Source: an uncultured Clostridia bacterium (GTDB lineage Bacteria; Bacillota; Clostridia; TANB77; CAG-508). From it: a DNA stretch of 57,689 nt. Each line of letters starts with the position of its first letter. Position 1 is the first letter of the stretch. Below the pieces are notes generated by a model. The model ran no database searches and was not told the origin of the DNA. It saw nothing but the letters and a program-made list of their open reading frames with translations. Location of the stretch: positions 1-57,689 of the forward strand of contig CALXXZ010000010.1 of assembly GCA_944392805.1 (NCBI GenBank), read 5' to 3'. Positions 1 through 7,803 of the stretch are shown piece by piece. The position numbers and the translations under genes were made by a program.

Positions 1-167
1 TTATAACTTATATAATTTCTTATATCTTCTTTTATTTTTTCTATGTTTACGTCTGCTCTATGTTTATAAAAATTACACTTCTCATTTTTGCAATATAGTT
101 CTTTTAATGCTTTACAACCTGCATGTCCATTTTTTACTACATACGCAAAACAATCTTTATTTTCCAT
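1..167 (-). CDS. Small Cys-rich phage protein, 3' end outside window
   Basis: An open frame starts with ATG at 167 after a good ribosome binding site (GGAGG region at 176-179) and is still open at base 1, giving 55 visible residues. It has cysteines at about residues 6, 18, 26 and 31, the last two as CKNEKC followed by NFYK. A pattern like C-x4-C-x-FYK is common in short uncharacterised clostridial phage proteins and suggests metal binding, which is inference. It is the most downstream visible gene of the leftward early operon. Too short for the supplied frame calls but supported by its start signal and position. Confidence 0.5.
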   Translation of the reverse strand, partial: MENKDCFAYVVKNGHAGCKALKELYCKNEKCNFYKHRADVNIEKIKEDIRNYISY

Positions 168-186
168 ACTTATTCCTCCGCTTCTG

Positions 187-819
187 TTATTCTCCTCTAT
201 CAAAATGTTCAGTTAATTTTCCGTTTTTCATTCTTACATATTTACTTATTCTGTCGTTATAATTAACTACAAATCCTTCAACATTTCTTTTTGTTTTTTT
301 ACAATATGCTTCATATAGGTTATCTAATTTTTCTTTATCTGGAACTATTCCTAATTTATAAGCTACAGGTACAATTCCTATAAAATTAGGTATAACTTGT
401 GATTTAAATGGATATATAAATAAACTGTGATAATATCTAAAATTGTACAATTCCATTTGTGGATTTACATTTGCTTTTGCAAACATATAAAATCTTTGCT
501 CAAATTCGTCTACTGAATATTTTAGTTTTCCCATTCCTATCCATTCTCCACATAAACAGCTATTGTCTTGTAATTCCACTTCTAAAAACTCTTTATGTTC
601 TTCTAACCATGCATATAATCCTTTATATATAATTTGTTTTACTTCGTTTGTGTCTATTTCATCTATTGCATAAATATTATTTCTTTGTGCTATGTATATT
701 TTTTCATTTAATTTAAATATGCATAAATTACTTCCATCTAATTTTTCTGTAATTTCACATATATTTTCACTACTTATTTTTACTCTTTCTGTTTTTGGAT
801 ATATTGTTTTCTTTATCAT
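187..819 (-). CDS. Phage RNA ligase (nucleotidyltransferase superfamily)
   Basis: A 210-residue protein with the motifs of ATP-dependent RNA ligases in the correct order. Motif I is EKLDGSN with Lys26 as the probable AMP-accepting nucleophile. A motif III-like FYMFAKA follows, then motif IV VEGFVV with Glu181, and motif V KYVRMK at 193-198. It is short, close to a bare adenylyltransferase domain in the size range of Rnl2-type ligases without a long C-terminal domain. Family knowledge says such enzymes seal nicked RNA, often countering host tRNA cleavage. No matching kinase/phosphatase is visible, so its role here is inferred. It starts two bases after the stop of the upstream gene, so the two are probably translationally coupled. 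Confidence 0.75.
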   Translation of the reverse strand: MIKKTIYPKTERVKISSENICEITEKLDGSNLCIFKLNEKIYIAQRNNIYAIDEIDTNEVKQIIYKGLYAWLEEHKEFLEVELQDNSCLCGEWIGMGKLKYSVDEFEQRFYMFAKANVNPQMELYNFRYYHSLFIYPFKSQVIPNFIGIVPVAYKLGIVPDKEKLDNLYEAYCKKTKRNVEGFVVNYNDRISKYVRMKNGKLTEHFDRGE

Positions 820-820
820 T

Positions 821-1210
821 TTACTTTTCCTCTCTTTCTTTCTCTTGGCTTTTTTCTTTAAACTTATAAAAGCTTTCGTGGATTTTTATTTTACTATTCT
901 TTTCTATGTATTCTATTATTCTATAAAATAAGCATGTACCATCTTGTATATCATCTAATGAATTGTAAGCTTCTATTGGTGGATCTACTCTTTTACCATT
1001 TTTGCTTATTTTAAATATTAAAATTGGCTGAAATAAACCGCTTCCTATCATATTTTTAGGATATAACATCTGTATTAAAGTTCTCCACTCTTCGTTTGTT
1101 ACATCATCTATTTCTTTAGTAACTATCTTCTCTATTATTTCATCTGTAAATTCATAATATATACAATTTACACTTTCTATTAATTCTTTATCTTCTTTTC
1201 TATAATTCAT
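821..1210 (-). CDS. Phage early protein of unknown function
   Basis: A 129-residue protein that I do not recognise. It is acidic in its first half, has a central hydrophobic stretch (PILIFKISK near residue 63) and a strongly charged Lys/Glu C-terminal tail. ATG at 1210 follows AGGTAG at good spacing. It lies between a 62-residue protein and the RNA ligase in the same leftward transcript, so it may be cotranscribed with the ligase. No cysteine cluster, signal peptide or catalytic motif is evident. Confidence 0.6.
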   Translation of the reverse strand: MNYRKEDKELIESVNCIYYEFTDEIIEKIVTKEIDDVTNEEWRTLIQMLYPKNMIGSGLFQPILIFKISKNGKRVDPPIEAYNSLDDIQDGTCLFYRIIEYIEKNSKIKIHESFYKFKEKSQEKEREEK

Positions 1211-1214
1211 TTTT

Positions 1215-1403
1215 CTACCTACTTTCTAACTTTTTATAATTAAGTATTACTACTTCTTCAAAATTGTTTTCTTCTTTTATATTTTCTTCTATTTCCTGTA
1301 TATCTTCAAGCTTATTAATTTCTTTTAGTGTAGTTGTTTCACATTGCCCAACTCCAAAACCTGTTTTTCCTTTGTGGAAATATACTATAAAGTATTTGCT
1401 CAT
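1215..1403 (-). CDS. Small phage protein (FGVGQ-type)
   Basis: A 62-residue protein whose layout (short beta-rich N-terminus, GFGVGQCETTTLKEI, helical middle, then VVILNYKKLE) matches a small protein often seen in clostridial phage early operons. Function is unknown. Its ATG shares a base with the TAA of the upstream gene (TAATG), a translational coupling arrangement. No membrane segment. Confidence 0.6.
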   Translation of the reverse strand: MSKYFIVYFHKGKTGFGVGQCETTTLKEINKLEDIQEIEENIKEENNFEEVVILNYKKLESR

Positions 1404-1630
1404 TATTTCTTTTCTCCTTCTATAATATTTAATATTTCTCTTATTTCTGTGTTATATCCATATATACCGTCTTGTTTTATTATCTTTATATATTCTTTTA
1501 ATTTATCTGTTACTTTGTTTAGTTTAGATTCTAAATTTTCCATATAATCAATTAGTTTTTGCTTTCCTGATTGTGTTAGTCTATCTTGAAATAATAACTT
1601 TTTAAGTTCTTCTATTTGATTTTTATCCAC
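1403..1630 (-). CDS. Small coiled-coil phage protein, GTG start
   Basis: A 75-residue largely helical protein with heptad-like Leu/Ile spacing through residues 25 to 50, so a short coiled coil is likely. The start is GTG at 1630, overlapping the stop of the upstream gene as TAGTG and preceded by AAAGGTGG. Function unknown; its neighbours are other small early proteins. Confidence 0.6.
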   Translation of the reverse strand: MDKNQIEELKKLLFQDRLTQSGKQKLIDYMENLESKLNKVTDKLKEYIKIIKQDGIYGYNTEIREILNIIEGEKK

Positions 1631-1818
1631 TAAATATAACCACCTTTCTTTTGTATTTCTTCATTGTATGATTTATTGTTCAAATACATAATAATTTCAT
1701 TAATTTTATTTATAATATCTATAGTATCTGGCAAAGTTTGGGTTTCTTTTACAACTTTATTATTAACAATAGTTCTTTCAACTTTTAATTTTAATAATTC
1801 TATTTCTTCCTTATTCAT
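1630..1818 (-). CDS. Small phage protein of unknown function
   Basis: A 62-residue helical protein with no recognised domain. ATG at 1818 follows TTGGAGGATT, a strong ribosome binding site. It ends on the base where the next gene begins. The close packing within the early operon is the main reason to believe it is real. Confidence 0.55.
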   Translation of the reverse strand: MNKEEIELLKLKVERTIVNNKVVKETQTLPDTIDIINKINEIIMYLNNKSYNEEIQKKGGYI

Positions 1819-1821
1819 AAA

Positions 1822-2100
1822 TTAATCCTCCAAACTTAATTCTATTCCATCTATATTTCCATTTAGTTTATTTAAGCAATGTACCATTAAGGTTTGCAAT
1901 TTATCTATATCTATAGTTTCTTTATCCCAACATTTATTATTTATGTAGTCTAAAACTCTTTGAACACTTTTATTTCTGTATATTTCTAATTCTAATGTTA
2001 TTTCTCTATCTAATTGTTGTACTTGTTTTTCTGTTATTCTCATTTCTTTTCTTTTTTCTTCTATTGAATTATAAATATTTTGCATTTCTTCTTTAGACAT
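1822..2100 (-). CDS. Helical phage protein of unknown function
   Basis: A 92-residue protein, largely alpha-helical by composition, with a charged coiled-coil-like N-terminal half followed by a C-terminal segment with single Cys and Trp residues. A GGAGGAG sequence precedes the ATG at 2100. Not recognised. It sits three bases downstream of the preceding gene in a tightly packed operon. Confidence 0.58.
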   Translation of the reverse strand: MSKEEMQNIYNSIEEKRKEMRITEKQVQQLDREITLELEIYRNKSVQRVLDYINNKCWDKETIDIDKLQTLMVHCLNKLNGNIDGIELSLED

Positions 2101-2102
2101 CT

Positions 2103-2375
2103 TTATTCTCCTCCATTTTCTATTATTGAACCATATTCTTTTAATTCTGCTACTGATTTAGTTGTCCATATTGACAATACTTTATAGTCTATTTCTGTTT
2201 GTGGTGGTATAAATTCTACTATTAATCTATCATATACATAATTCCAAACATCTTCTGGAGATTTATATTTTAATGAATATTCTATGTCATCTATACCTGC
2301 TTTTATTTCACTATATTCATTATCTTCTCCCAAAGATTCTTTTATTTGTTTTAATACTTTAAATATATCTCTCAT
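2103..2375 (-). CDS. Phage protein of unknown function
   Basis: A 90-residue acidic protein with no recognised motif. ATG at 2375 follows GAAAGGAAAAT. It is part of the continuous leftward series of early genes, separated from the upstream gene by only 19 bases. Confidence 0.55.
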   Translation of the reverse strand: MRDIFKVLKQIKESLGEDNEYSEIKAGIDDIEYSLKYKSPEDVWNYVYDRLIVEFIPPQTEIDYKVLSIWTTKSVAELKEYGSIIENGGE

Positions 2376-2394
2376 TTTTTATTTTCCTTTCTTT

Positions 2395-2745
2395 TTATAT
2401 TTTTGCATTACTATTAATATCTAATGTAGATTTTTTATTGTAATTATATTTAAATAGTTTGCTTTGATTTTCATAATGTTGTTTTATTTGTTCTTTGTAT
2501 GTTTTTATATCTTCATAACTATTAACTTTTTGATTAAATGCTATATGTTCAGCCATTAAATCTATTTGTTTATCTTTTTTCTCTATCATAGATAAGACTG
2601 TTTCGATTGCTGGGTTTAATTCTAAATGTTTATAGATATCTCCTATTTTCCAACCACCATATCTGCTTATTTCTAGTTTATCTCTTTGCATTTCGTTATT
2701 CTTAAATTTATTTAAAATTTCTATTGCTTCTTGTTCTTTTGTCAT
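2395..2745 (-). CDS. Phage protein with AIETVLSMIEKKDKQID motif
   Basis: A 116-residue protein. The central segment ETVLSMIEKKDKQIDLMAEHIA resembles a helical motif found in many clostridial phage early proteins of unknown function, where cysteine- or helix-rich ends vary. The start ATG overlaps the stop of the upstream gene as ATGA, with AAGGAGATGG as the ribosome binding site inside that gene. Likely a dimeric helical protein by composition; function unknown. Confidence 0.58.
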   Translation of the reverse strand: MTKEQEAIEILNKFKNNEMQRDKLEISRYGGWKIGDIYKHLELNPAIETVLSMIEKKDKQIDLMAEHIAFNQKVNSYEDIKTYKEQIKQHYENQSKLFKYNYNKKSTLDINSNAKI

Positions 2746-2939
2746 AGTTCCATCTCCTTACTAACAAGTTTTGCATATAAATCAAATATTTTCTTTTCTA
2801 ATGGATTATCTATATTAAATGTTTTATCTTCAATTATTTTTACTAAGTCTTTTCTTATATCCTGATAAAATTCATGTTGCTTTTTATAAAATTCTAATTC
2901 TTTATAATGTTCTAAACTTATCGTTACACTTTCTGTCAT
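2742..2939 (-). CDS. Small phage protein of unknown function
   Basis: A 65-residue helical protein with no recognised domain. Its start overlaps the end of the upstream gene by four bases and its stop overlaps the start of the downstream gene by four bases. This reciprocal coupling supports it as a translated gene. Confidence 0.55.
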   Translation of the reverse strand: MTESVTISLEHYKELEFYKKQHEFYQDIRKDLVKIIEDKTFNIDNPLEKKIFDLYAKLVSKEMEL

Positions 2940-3238
2940 GTTATTCCTCCTAATCCCAATAATTGTTTATAAGTTTCCATTTGTGTTATTAGGCAATTTC
3001 TTTTATTAATTAGTTCATTTTTTTCTTTTTTACTTAGATAGGTAACATCTAAACCATAATCAGTTTGATATGGTTTCATTTCTCTTTCATATACTTTTTC
3101 ACATTTTTCTAATGCTTTTTCTATTTCATCTTTACTAACATAATTTTCTTGTATATATTTTTGTATCTTTTTTATATTTTCAAAAGGCACATTTCCAAAT
3201 ATATCTTCAAATTGTTCTATTTCTTGTTTATTTGTCAT
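2936..3238 (-). CDS. Phage protein of unknown function
   Basis: I place the start at the internal ATG at 3238, giving about 100 residues (MTNKQEIEQFEDIFG and on). It is preceded by AAGGAGG at ideal spacing, while upstream codons of the same frame lie inside the neighbouring gene. The stop of that gene and this start share a base (TAATG). The protein is acidic and mainly helical with a C-terminal Gly-rich end (LLGLGGIT). Not recognised. Confidence 0.6.
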   Translation of the reverse strand: MTNKQEIEQFEDIFGNVPFENIKKIQKYIQENYVSKDEIEKALEKCEKVYEREMKPYQTDYGLDVTYLSKKEKNELINKRNCLITQMETYKQLLGLGGIT

Positions 3239-3459
3239 TACTTGTCCTCCTTTTCGGCTTTTTTTCGTCCATCTTCGACTAATTTTCGTCCATACAATAT
3301 TTCTTCTACAATAGTTATCTGGCACTTTAATATAAATGCTTTTGTACTGTTATTTTCTAGTTCTTTTATGTATTCTTTTTTTAATTCTTCTAGCTTGTCT
3401 TTTAGTTTTTGTTTTAATATGCTATTTTCTATAACTTCTTTTGCCATTTTAACAAACAT
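3238..3459 (-). CDS. Helical phage protein of unknown function
   Basis: A 73-residue Lys/Glu-rich, mainly helical protein. The start is uncertain: ATG at 3459 or the second ATG four codons later; neither has a strong ribosome binding site. The TAA stop overlaps the next ATG by one base. Confidence 0.5.
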   Translation of the reverse strand: MFVKMAKEVIENSILKQKLKDKLEELKKEYIKELENNSTKAFILKCQITIVEEILYGRKLVEDGRKKAEKEDK

Positions 3460-3469
3460 ATCTTTTCGT

Positions 3470-3607
3470 TTATTTTTCTTCTTCTAATTCTTTTATTCTT
3501 GCCAAAACTCCTGCTATTGCCTTTTGGTTAGATATTCCTATCCAATTTGCATTTTGTGGCTCTGTTAATTTTTCACATCTTTTTATATCGTTTTCTATAT
3601 TACTCAT
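3470..3607 (-). CDS. 45-residue phage protein
   Basis: A short frame beginning MSNIENDIKRCEKLTEPQNA and ending in a charged tail LEEEK. Its ATG overlaps the TGA of the upstream gene as ATGA (3604-3607), and it fills what would otherwise be a gap in a completely packed operon. Function unknown. Confidence 0.5.
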   Translation of the reverse strand: MSNIENDIKRCEKLTEPQNANWIGISNQKAIAGVLARIKELEEEK

Positions 3608-3885
3608 ATCCAACCTAACTCCTTTACTTTTGCATTTATTGCTTGTAGTTCTTGCATATTAATGCTTTCATATCCATCATAAAAATTATTACAAATTATG
3701 TTCTTCTTTTCTAAATTAAATGTTATTATTTTGTCGTCTTTTTCGTATACTTTTTCTCTATATTTTACTTCTTCTTTATATCCTAATTCTTCAAACATCT
3801 CATCTGCACTTTTATACAAATTATCCTCTAATCCATTCAACCTTCTTGTTGCTATTAGTTCTTCTAAATCATCTACACTACTCAT
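3604..3885 (-). CDS. Phage protein with MFEELGY motif
   Basis: A 93-residue protein. The segment DEMFEELGYKE followed by a short beta hairpin region (KIITFNLEKKNI) resembles a widespread small phage protein family of unknown function. ATG at 3885 follows GGAAAGGAAAT. It is coupled by a four-base overlap to the next small gene. Confidence 0.6.
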   Translation of the reverse strand: MSSVDDLEELIATRRLNGLEDNLYKSADEMFEELGYKEEVKYREKVYEKDDKIITFNLEKKNIICNNFYDGYESINMQELQAINAKVKELGWI

Positions 3886-3911
3886 TTTTATTTCCTTTCC
3901 AGCAAGTAAAT

Positions 3912-4556
3912 CTATTTACTTACTATTTTTAAATTTTTATAATAATTATCTCTTATATCCCCGTTTATGTGTGTTACTCTCTCATCTTTTTCTACTTTTC
4001 TTATAAACATATTGGCCACAAGCCTTGATATTGTTACTGTATAACTTTTACTATTTTGCCATAATAAAACTTGCATACCAAATCGTTGTTTTTTTAATGC
4101 TTTTATTTTTTTAGTTTTTGTGTTCTTAATTCTTCCATAATTACTAATTTCGTAGTTAAGATTTCCAATTTGTTTCCATTCTTCTCCATCAAGATTTTCT
4201 TCTTTAAAATAGTCGAAATTAAATGTTTTTTCTTCAGGTTTATATATTTCAAATTCATATTTATAAGTCTGCTCTATTTCTTCTTTAAAATTAGCAACAA
4301 TTTTATTAAATATTCTTAGATTATATCCAGGTGTTTGTGGTAAATATGTGCTTAATACATATAAATCTGATTTTTTCTCTAGTGTTTCCCATTCATCATC
4401 TGTTAAATTTTTATAAACCTCATAAATTTCATTTTGTTTTAATTCTTTTATTATATTTTCTAATTCATCTTTCTTTATATTAAACTCTCTATAAATTTGC
4501 CCATCTTCTATTACTCCATAATATTTAGCAATATAAATCTTATCAAATTCTTTCAT
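3912..4556 (-). CDS. NUMOD4 / HNH-type endonuclease-like protein
   Basis: A 214-residue protein. Residues about 125-145 (EEWKQIGNLNYEISNYGRIK) form a NUMOD4 motif, a DNA-binding module of homing-type endonucleases. The end, VTHINGDIRDNYYKNLKIVS, resembles the HNH signature (usual form NHxDGxxxNNxxxNL) with His, Asn and the terminal NL retained. The N-terminal 110 residues are not recognised. Such genes often behave as free-standing homing endonucleases inside phages. Here it sits between early genes without disrupting them. Activity cannot be judged because the first catalytic His region is degenerate. Confidence 0.7.
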   Translation of the reverse strand: MKEFDKIYIAKYYGVIEDGQIYREFNIKKDELENIIKELKQNEIYEVYKNLTDDEWETLEKKSDLYVLSTYLPQTPGYNLRIFNKIVANFKEEIEQTYKYEFEIYKPEEKTFNFDYFKEENLDGEEWKQIGNLNYEISNYGRIKNTKTKKIKALKKQRFGMQVLLWQNSKSYTVTISRLVANMFIRKVEKDERVTHINGDIRDNYYKNLKIVSK

Positions 4557-4567
4557 CTTATGGTCCT

Positions 4568-4858
4568 TTAATTAATTTTATTTTCAAATTGTTTTATTAT
4601 TTTGTTTAAACATTTGTTGCATAATGCTAGTTTTATTTCTCCACACTTTGTAAGACTATGTGGAATAATTGCTATCCCTCCGCTTCTTTCTGCCTTTTTT
4701 ATATCTAGTCTTATTTTGTCTCCACAATAATCGCAAATGTAATAATCATACATTTTTGTCTTTTTAGAATTTACTGTATTACAATTAGAATATTCTATTT
4801 GCATTTCTTTGTATTTGGTTGGTTCCTTTCTCCACTTTAATTCTTCAATATTTAACAT
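4568..4858 (-). CDS. Zinc-ribbon-like phage protein
   Basis: A 96-residue protein with CDYC near residue 42 and CNKC near residue 80, a two-knuckle arrangement expected to bind one zinc ion. The loop between them is basic. It follows the replisome organiser with a two-base gap and has AAGGAGT before its ATG. Role unknown; a nucleic-acid-binding accessory protein is a guess based on fold and context. Confidence 0.58.
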   Translation of the reverse strand: MLNIEELKWRKEPTKYKEMQIEYSNCNTVNSKKTKMYDYYICDYCGDKIRLDIKKAERSGGIAIIPHSLTKCGEIKLALCNKCLNKIIKQFENKIN

Positions 4859-4860
4859 TT

Positions 4861-5625
4861 TTACTCCTTTATGTTATTACTGTACAAATAACTCAAATCG
4901 TCATAATTTCTTTGGTTAAAAGCTGATTTTAAAGGTACTTTAGTAATAATCTCATCTTCCCATCTTTTTTGGTTAAGCCATGTACTAGGATATGGAATAT
5001 ATTGACCGTTATCTTTCAACCAATCCACACTTCCCCTAAATTGTTCCAATCTAGACATTATAGAACTAAACAATTCACTACTTGGCTTATTCTTTTTAAA
5101 CCATTTTTTTACTTCTTGTTTTTTAACTTTTTTTGGGTATTCTTTATAAAATTTTTCAAATTGACTTTCCCATTCTTCTTTTTGACCTTCAATTTGACCA
5201 TATATATTATTTATATCTAATATCTGATTCTTATTCTTATTCTGAGTGTCCATATTGTATCCATCTTGTATACATTGACCTTGTTGTAAAATATATGCTT
5301 TATTTTCATCTAAAGTAAGTAATGCCTTTTCTTGTTTATATTTCGTTTCTGTATATCTATCACTTTGAATATAATTATGTATTCTCCAATGTTTAATAAC
5401 AATTATTCCACTTTCAAATGGAATTATAAATTTCTTGGTTATTAAAATTTTTAAATCATCTTCCTTTTTTCCTGTCATTCTCATAATAGATTTCCAATTG
5501 TCTACAAATCCATCATCATCTGCCTGCATTGCTAAATAAAAATACAATACCTGTGAACTGTCTGGCATTTCAATAAAAGAATCACTATTTATAATTGCTT
5601 TTGAAAACATTCTTTTTTGTGCCAT
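4861..5625 (-). CDS. Phage replisome organiser / replication initiator
   Basis: A 254-residue protein. The N-terminus (MAQKRMFSKAIINSDSFIEM, then YFYLAMQADDDGFVDN) is characteristic of the winged-helix replication organisers of Gram-positive phages. The C-terminal part (EKFYKEYPKKVKKQEV, IPYPSTWLNQKRWEDE) matches the DnaD-like/replication-initiator tail in that family. Such proteins bind the phage origin and recruit host helicase loader. No separate DnaC-like loader is seen in the window. It lies directly downstream of the antirepressor in the early operon, as expected. Confidence 0.78.
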   Translation of the reverse strand: MAQKRMFSKAIINSDSFIEMPDSSQVLYFYLAMQADDDGFVDNWKSIMRMTGKKEDDLKILITKKFIIPFESGIIVIKHWRIHNYIQSDRYTETKYKQEKALLTLDENKAYILQQGQCIQDGYNMDTQNKNKNQILDINNIYGQIEGQKEEWESQFEKFYKEYPKKVKKQEVKKWFKKNKPSSELFSSIMSRLEQFRGSVDWLKDNGQYIPYPSTWLNQKRWEDEIITKVPLKSAFNQRNYDDLSYLYSNNIKE

Positions 5626-5628
5626 TTT

Positions 5629-6423
5629 TTACTCCTTTTCTATTACTGGTATAATATTTAATTCTTTTAATTTGTCATACAAAAATAATCTGCCTTTTTG
5701 CGTCCATTCTGTATTTAATTTACTCCCTATACTTCCATCACTTCTTTTATATTCTGTAGTTTTACTATGTGTATAACCACATCTTTGATATTTCTCATAC
5801 AGAAACCATTGTCCACTTTGTTTAAATTGTATTTTTAAATCATGCAAGATTTTGTTAAATTCTATTGCAGACATTCCATAATCTTTTGCAATTGCTGTTA
5901 CTGTTACAGTATTTTTACTTTGTAATATCTTGTCTGTATAGTCTGCTTTTGGTTTTAATTCTCCTATCATTTGTTTATTTTGGGTATTTTCTAATTGTAA
6001 TTGATTGTTTTTTTGTCTTAAGTTTTCAACTTTTCTCTTTAAAACAGTCATGGCTTTTAATACCAATTCATCTTCTGTTAATTTTTCTTCTCCTGCTATA
6101 TATCCCCCTGTTTTTCTTATGCTAGGTAAAACATCTCCTGTTACCCATTTTTTAAATTTTTTTGCATTTGGTAATTTGCTTGCCATTATCAAACTATATA
6201 ATCCGCTTTCATTTATTATTGTCATATTTCTTGCTTGACCTGATGCACTAATTTGGTGCGTCAGCTTATCTTCTTCTTCGACATGTAGTCTTATTGCATT
6301 ATCTGCTCTTCCATATCCTAATATATCTGCTATATCTTTCCCTACAAAATATGGTTCATTATTTATGGTTAAACTTCTTATTTCTCCAAATTCATCATTT
6401 TTAAATATTTGCAAATCGTTCAT
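5629..6423 (-). CDS. Phage antirepressor (Bro-N + KilAC)
   Basis: A 264-residue protein with an N-terminal Bro-N domain (PYFVGKDIADILGYGRADNA, about residues 23-42, and IINESGLYSLIMASKLPNAK near 69-88). A short coiled-coil linker is followed by a C-terminal KilAC domain from about residue 150 (VTVTAIAKDYGMSAIEFNKI, ending in a GRLFLYDKLK segment). In related phages such proteins relieve repression by the CI-type repressor. GAGGAAAT precedes the start. It is part of the leftward early operon controlled by the Cro/CI switch. Confidence 0.88.
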   Translation of the reverse strand: MNDLQIFKNDEFGEIRSLTINNEPYFVGKDIADILGYGRADNAIRLHVEEEDKLTHQISASGQARNMTIINESGLYSLIMASKLPNAKKFKKWVTGDVLPSIRKTGGYIAGEEKLTEDELVLKAMTVLKRKVENLRQKNNQLQLENTQNKQMIGELKPKADYTDKILQSKNTVTVTAIAKDYGMSAIEFNKILHDLKIQFKQSGQWFLYEKYQRCGYTHSKTTEYKRSDGSIGSKLNTEWTQKGRLFLYDKLKELNIIPVIEKE

Positions 6424-6468
6424 TTTCTAATTTCCTCCTTTTGTATATTTAAAGGGATAAACTATTGT

Positions 6469-6729
6469 CTATCCCTGTTGTAAATCTTTATATTCTGTTA
6501 TTATTGCTTCTTGTATTTTTTCTCTTGTTTCTGCATTTATTGGATGTACTATATCTAATATTTTATTGTTTTTATCTTTTGTATATGGAAAAGATATAAA
6601 TAGTCCTTTTCTACCTTCTACAATCCTTATATTATGTATACATATTGCATCGTCTAGTACTATACTTGCTCTTGCTTTTACAGCTCCTTTATCCTCTAAT
6701 TTTTCTATCTTTATACTTGTTACTCTCAT
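6469..6729 (-). CDS. SpoVG-family protein
   Basis: About 86 residues from the ATG at 6729 (MRVTSIKIEKLED). That start is preferred over an upstream ATG because AAAGGAGG lies eight bases before it and the upstream codons lie within the preceding gene. The sequence carries the SpoVG pattern: ASIVLDDAICIHNIRIVEG, then GLFISFP, then DIVHPINAETREKIQEAI. Cellular SpoVG is a DNA/RNA-binding regulator linked to septation and sporulation. Copies in phage early operons are known; their function is unclear. Here the phage copy could modulate host or phage gene expression (inference). Confidence 0.82.
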   Translation of the reverse strand: MRVTSIKIEKLEDKGAVKARASIVLDDAICIHNIRIVEGRKGLFISFPYTKDKNNKILDIVHPINAETREKIQEAIITEYKDLQQG

Positions 6730-6929
6730 TATTTTTCCTCCTTTAATATACATTCTTTACAATAATATTTATTGTTAGCTTTATATAGTGTTGTATTTGC
6801 TTTTTTACATTTATTACAACATATTTTTGGTCTATAATTTTCATCTGCTTTCTTTCTCTTTTCTTGTTGGTTTTTACTATTTTCTTTTGGTATAAAGTTT
6901 TTATGTTTTGCTACTGCACTCATTCTCAT
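6729..6929 (-). CDS. Small basic zinc-ribbon protein
   Basis: A 66-residue, Lys-rich protein with ICCNKCKK near residue 38 and YYCKEC near residue 57, i.e. two CxxC knuckles. The first of the two N-terminal ATGs is preferred from its nine-base spacing to GGAGG. Its TAA shares a base with the next ATG. Function unknown, perhaps nucleic-acid binding. Confidence 0.55.
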   Translation of the reverse strand: MRMSAVAKHKNFIPKENSKNQQEKRKKADENYRPKICCNKCKKANTTLYKANNKYYCKECILKEEK

Positions 6930-6946
6930 TTTTTAAATCCTCCATT

Positions 6947-7387
6947 CTATAAATAGTTTTTCTTAAACTCTTGCATAAATAAATCGCGTCCATATTTTTC
7001 TTCAAATTTCTTTTGTGCTTCTCTTTGGTATTTCTGTCTTAATTCTTTGTTTAAATCGTATTCTATATGGCATTGTCTGCAAATAGGTATAACTAGTCCA
7101 TATTTCATACTCATTTGTCTGTTGCTACCTTCAAACACTTCGTTTAAATCGTCTTTTTTTCTTTTTTGGCATATATAGCAAACTTTTAAATTATCTGTTA
7201 TTATGCTAAATCTTTTTGCCTCTAAATTTTTTAATTTATTAGATTTCTTCTTTAATTCTTTTACTGGTTTAAAATTTTTATCTTTACAGTTTCTACAGTC
7301 TTTAAATTCAATTTCTTTATGTTTTTTTATACAATAAAGATATTTCTCGTATTTTTTTGTTCTGATTCTAAAATTAATACATTTCAT
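6947..7387 (-). CDS. HNH-like phage endonuclease family protein
   Basis: A 146-residue protein. CYICQKRKKDDLNEVFEG (about residues 70-87) and VIPICRQCHIEYDL (about 100-113) form the CxxC...CxxC zinc knuckles and central His typical of a compact HNH protein abundant in clostridial phages. The tail (REAQKKFEEKYGRDLFMQEF) also matches that family. An earlier CRNCKD pair near residue 31 may bind a second metal. Possibly acts in recombination or DNA processing; specificity cannot be inferred. Confidence 0.65.
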   Translation of the reverse strand: MKCINFRIRTKKYEKYLYCIKKHKEIEFKDCRNCKDKNFKPVKELKKKSNKLKNLEAKRFSIITDNLKVCYICQKRKKDDLNEVFEGSNRQMSMKYGLVIPICRQCHIEYDLNKELRQKYQREAQKKFEEKYGRDLFMQEFKKNYL

Positions 7388-7513
7388 TTTTATTCCTTTT
7401 TCTTGATTTTCTAGTATTTTTGTGGTAAAATTAATTAGAAAATCATATATTTATGTATTTTTATTTAAAGTTATCTATGGTAGTTGGTCGCTAGAATGGG
7501 TAACTTTTTCTAT

Positions 7514-7735
7514 TTATTCTATTTTTTCTTCGCTATTTTTGTTTGAATACAATATTAAATTTATTTGTACTATTTTGTCTGTTAAGCATTTGTTTAATTT
7601 AGAACATATTTCTGTTAATTTAAATTGTTCTTCTATTAAATCTCTTTTTGCATTTTCCACTTTAGTTGCATTGTATATGGCTATAAATAAAAGTATTAGT
7701 ATAATTATGTATGTTAATATTAATAAATCCTGCAT
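7514..7735 (-). CDS. Small membrane-anchored phage protein
   Basis: A 73-residue protein with one N-terminal membrane segment (residues about 4-23) followed by a charged helical region. ATG at 7735 follows AAAGGAGT. It is divergent from the plus-strand 42-residue gene and starts next to that gene's promoter. About 125 bases separate it from the next gene downstream, where I see nothing. Confidence 0.5.
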   Translation of the reverse strand: MQDLLILTYIIILILLFIAIYNATKVENAKRDLIEEQFKLTEICSKLNKCLTDKIVQINLILYSNKNSEEKIE

Positions 7736-7750
7736 TTTTTAACTCCTTTC

Positions 7751-7779
7751 TTGTAAAATTTTGTAAATTGTCATATAAT
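7751..7779 (+). promoter_or_regulatory. Sigma-A type promoter for the 42-residue gene
   Basis: TTGTAA at 7751-7756 and TATAAT at 7774-7779 are separated by exactly 17 bases. The transcript would begin near 7786. That is within or just before the hairpin ACCTC-GAAAGT-GAGGT, which covers the ribosome binding site of the following gene. Confidence 0.65.
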
Positions 7780-7803
7780 TACCTCGAAAGTGAGGTGATT
7801 AAT

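Noticed and set aside
7422..7742. A 106-residue plus-strand frame overlapping the small membrane gene
   Set aside because: No ribosome binding site, and the opposite strand has a well-initiated gene in operon order.
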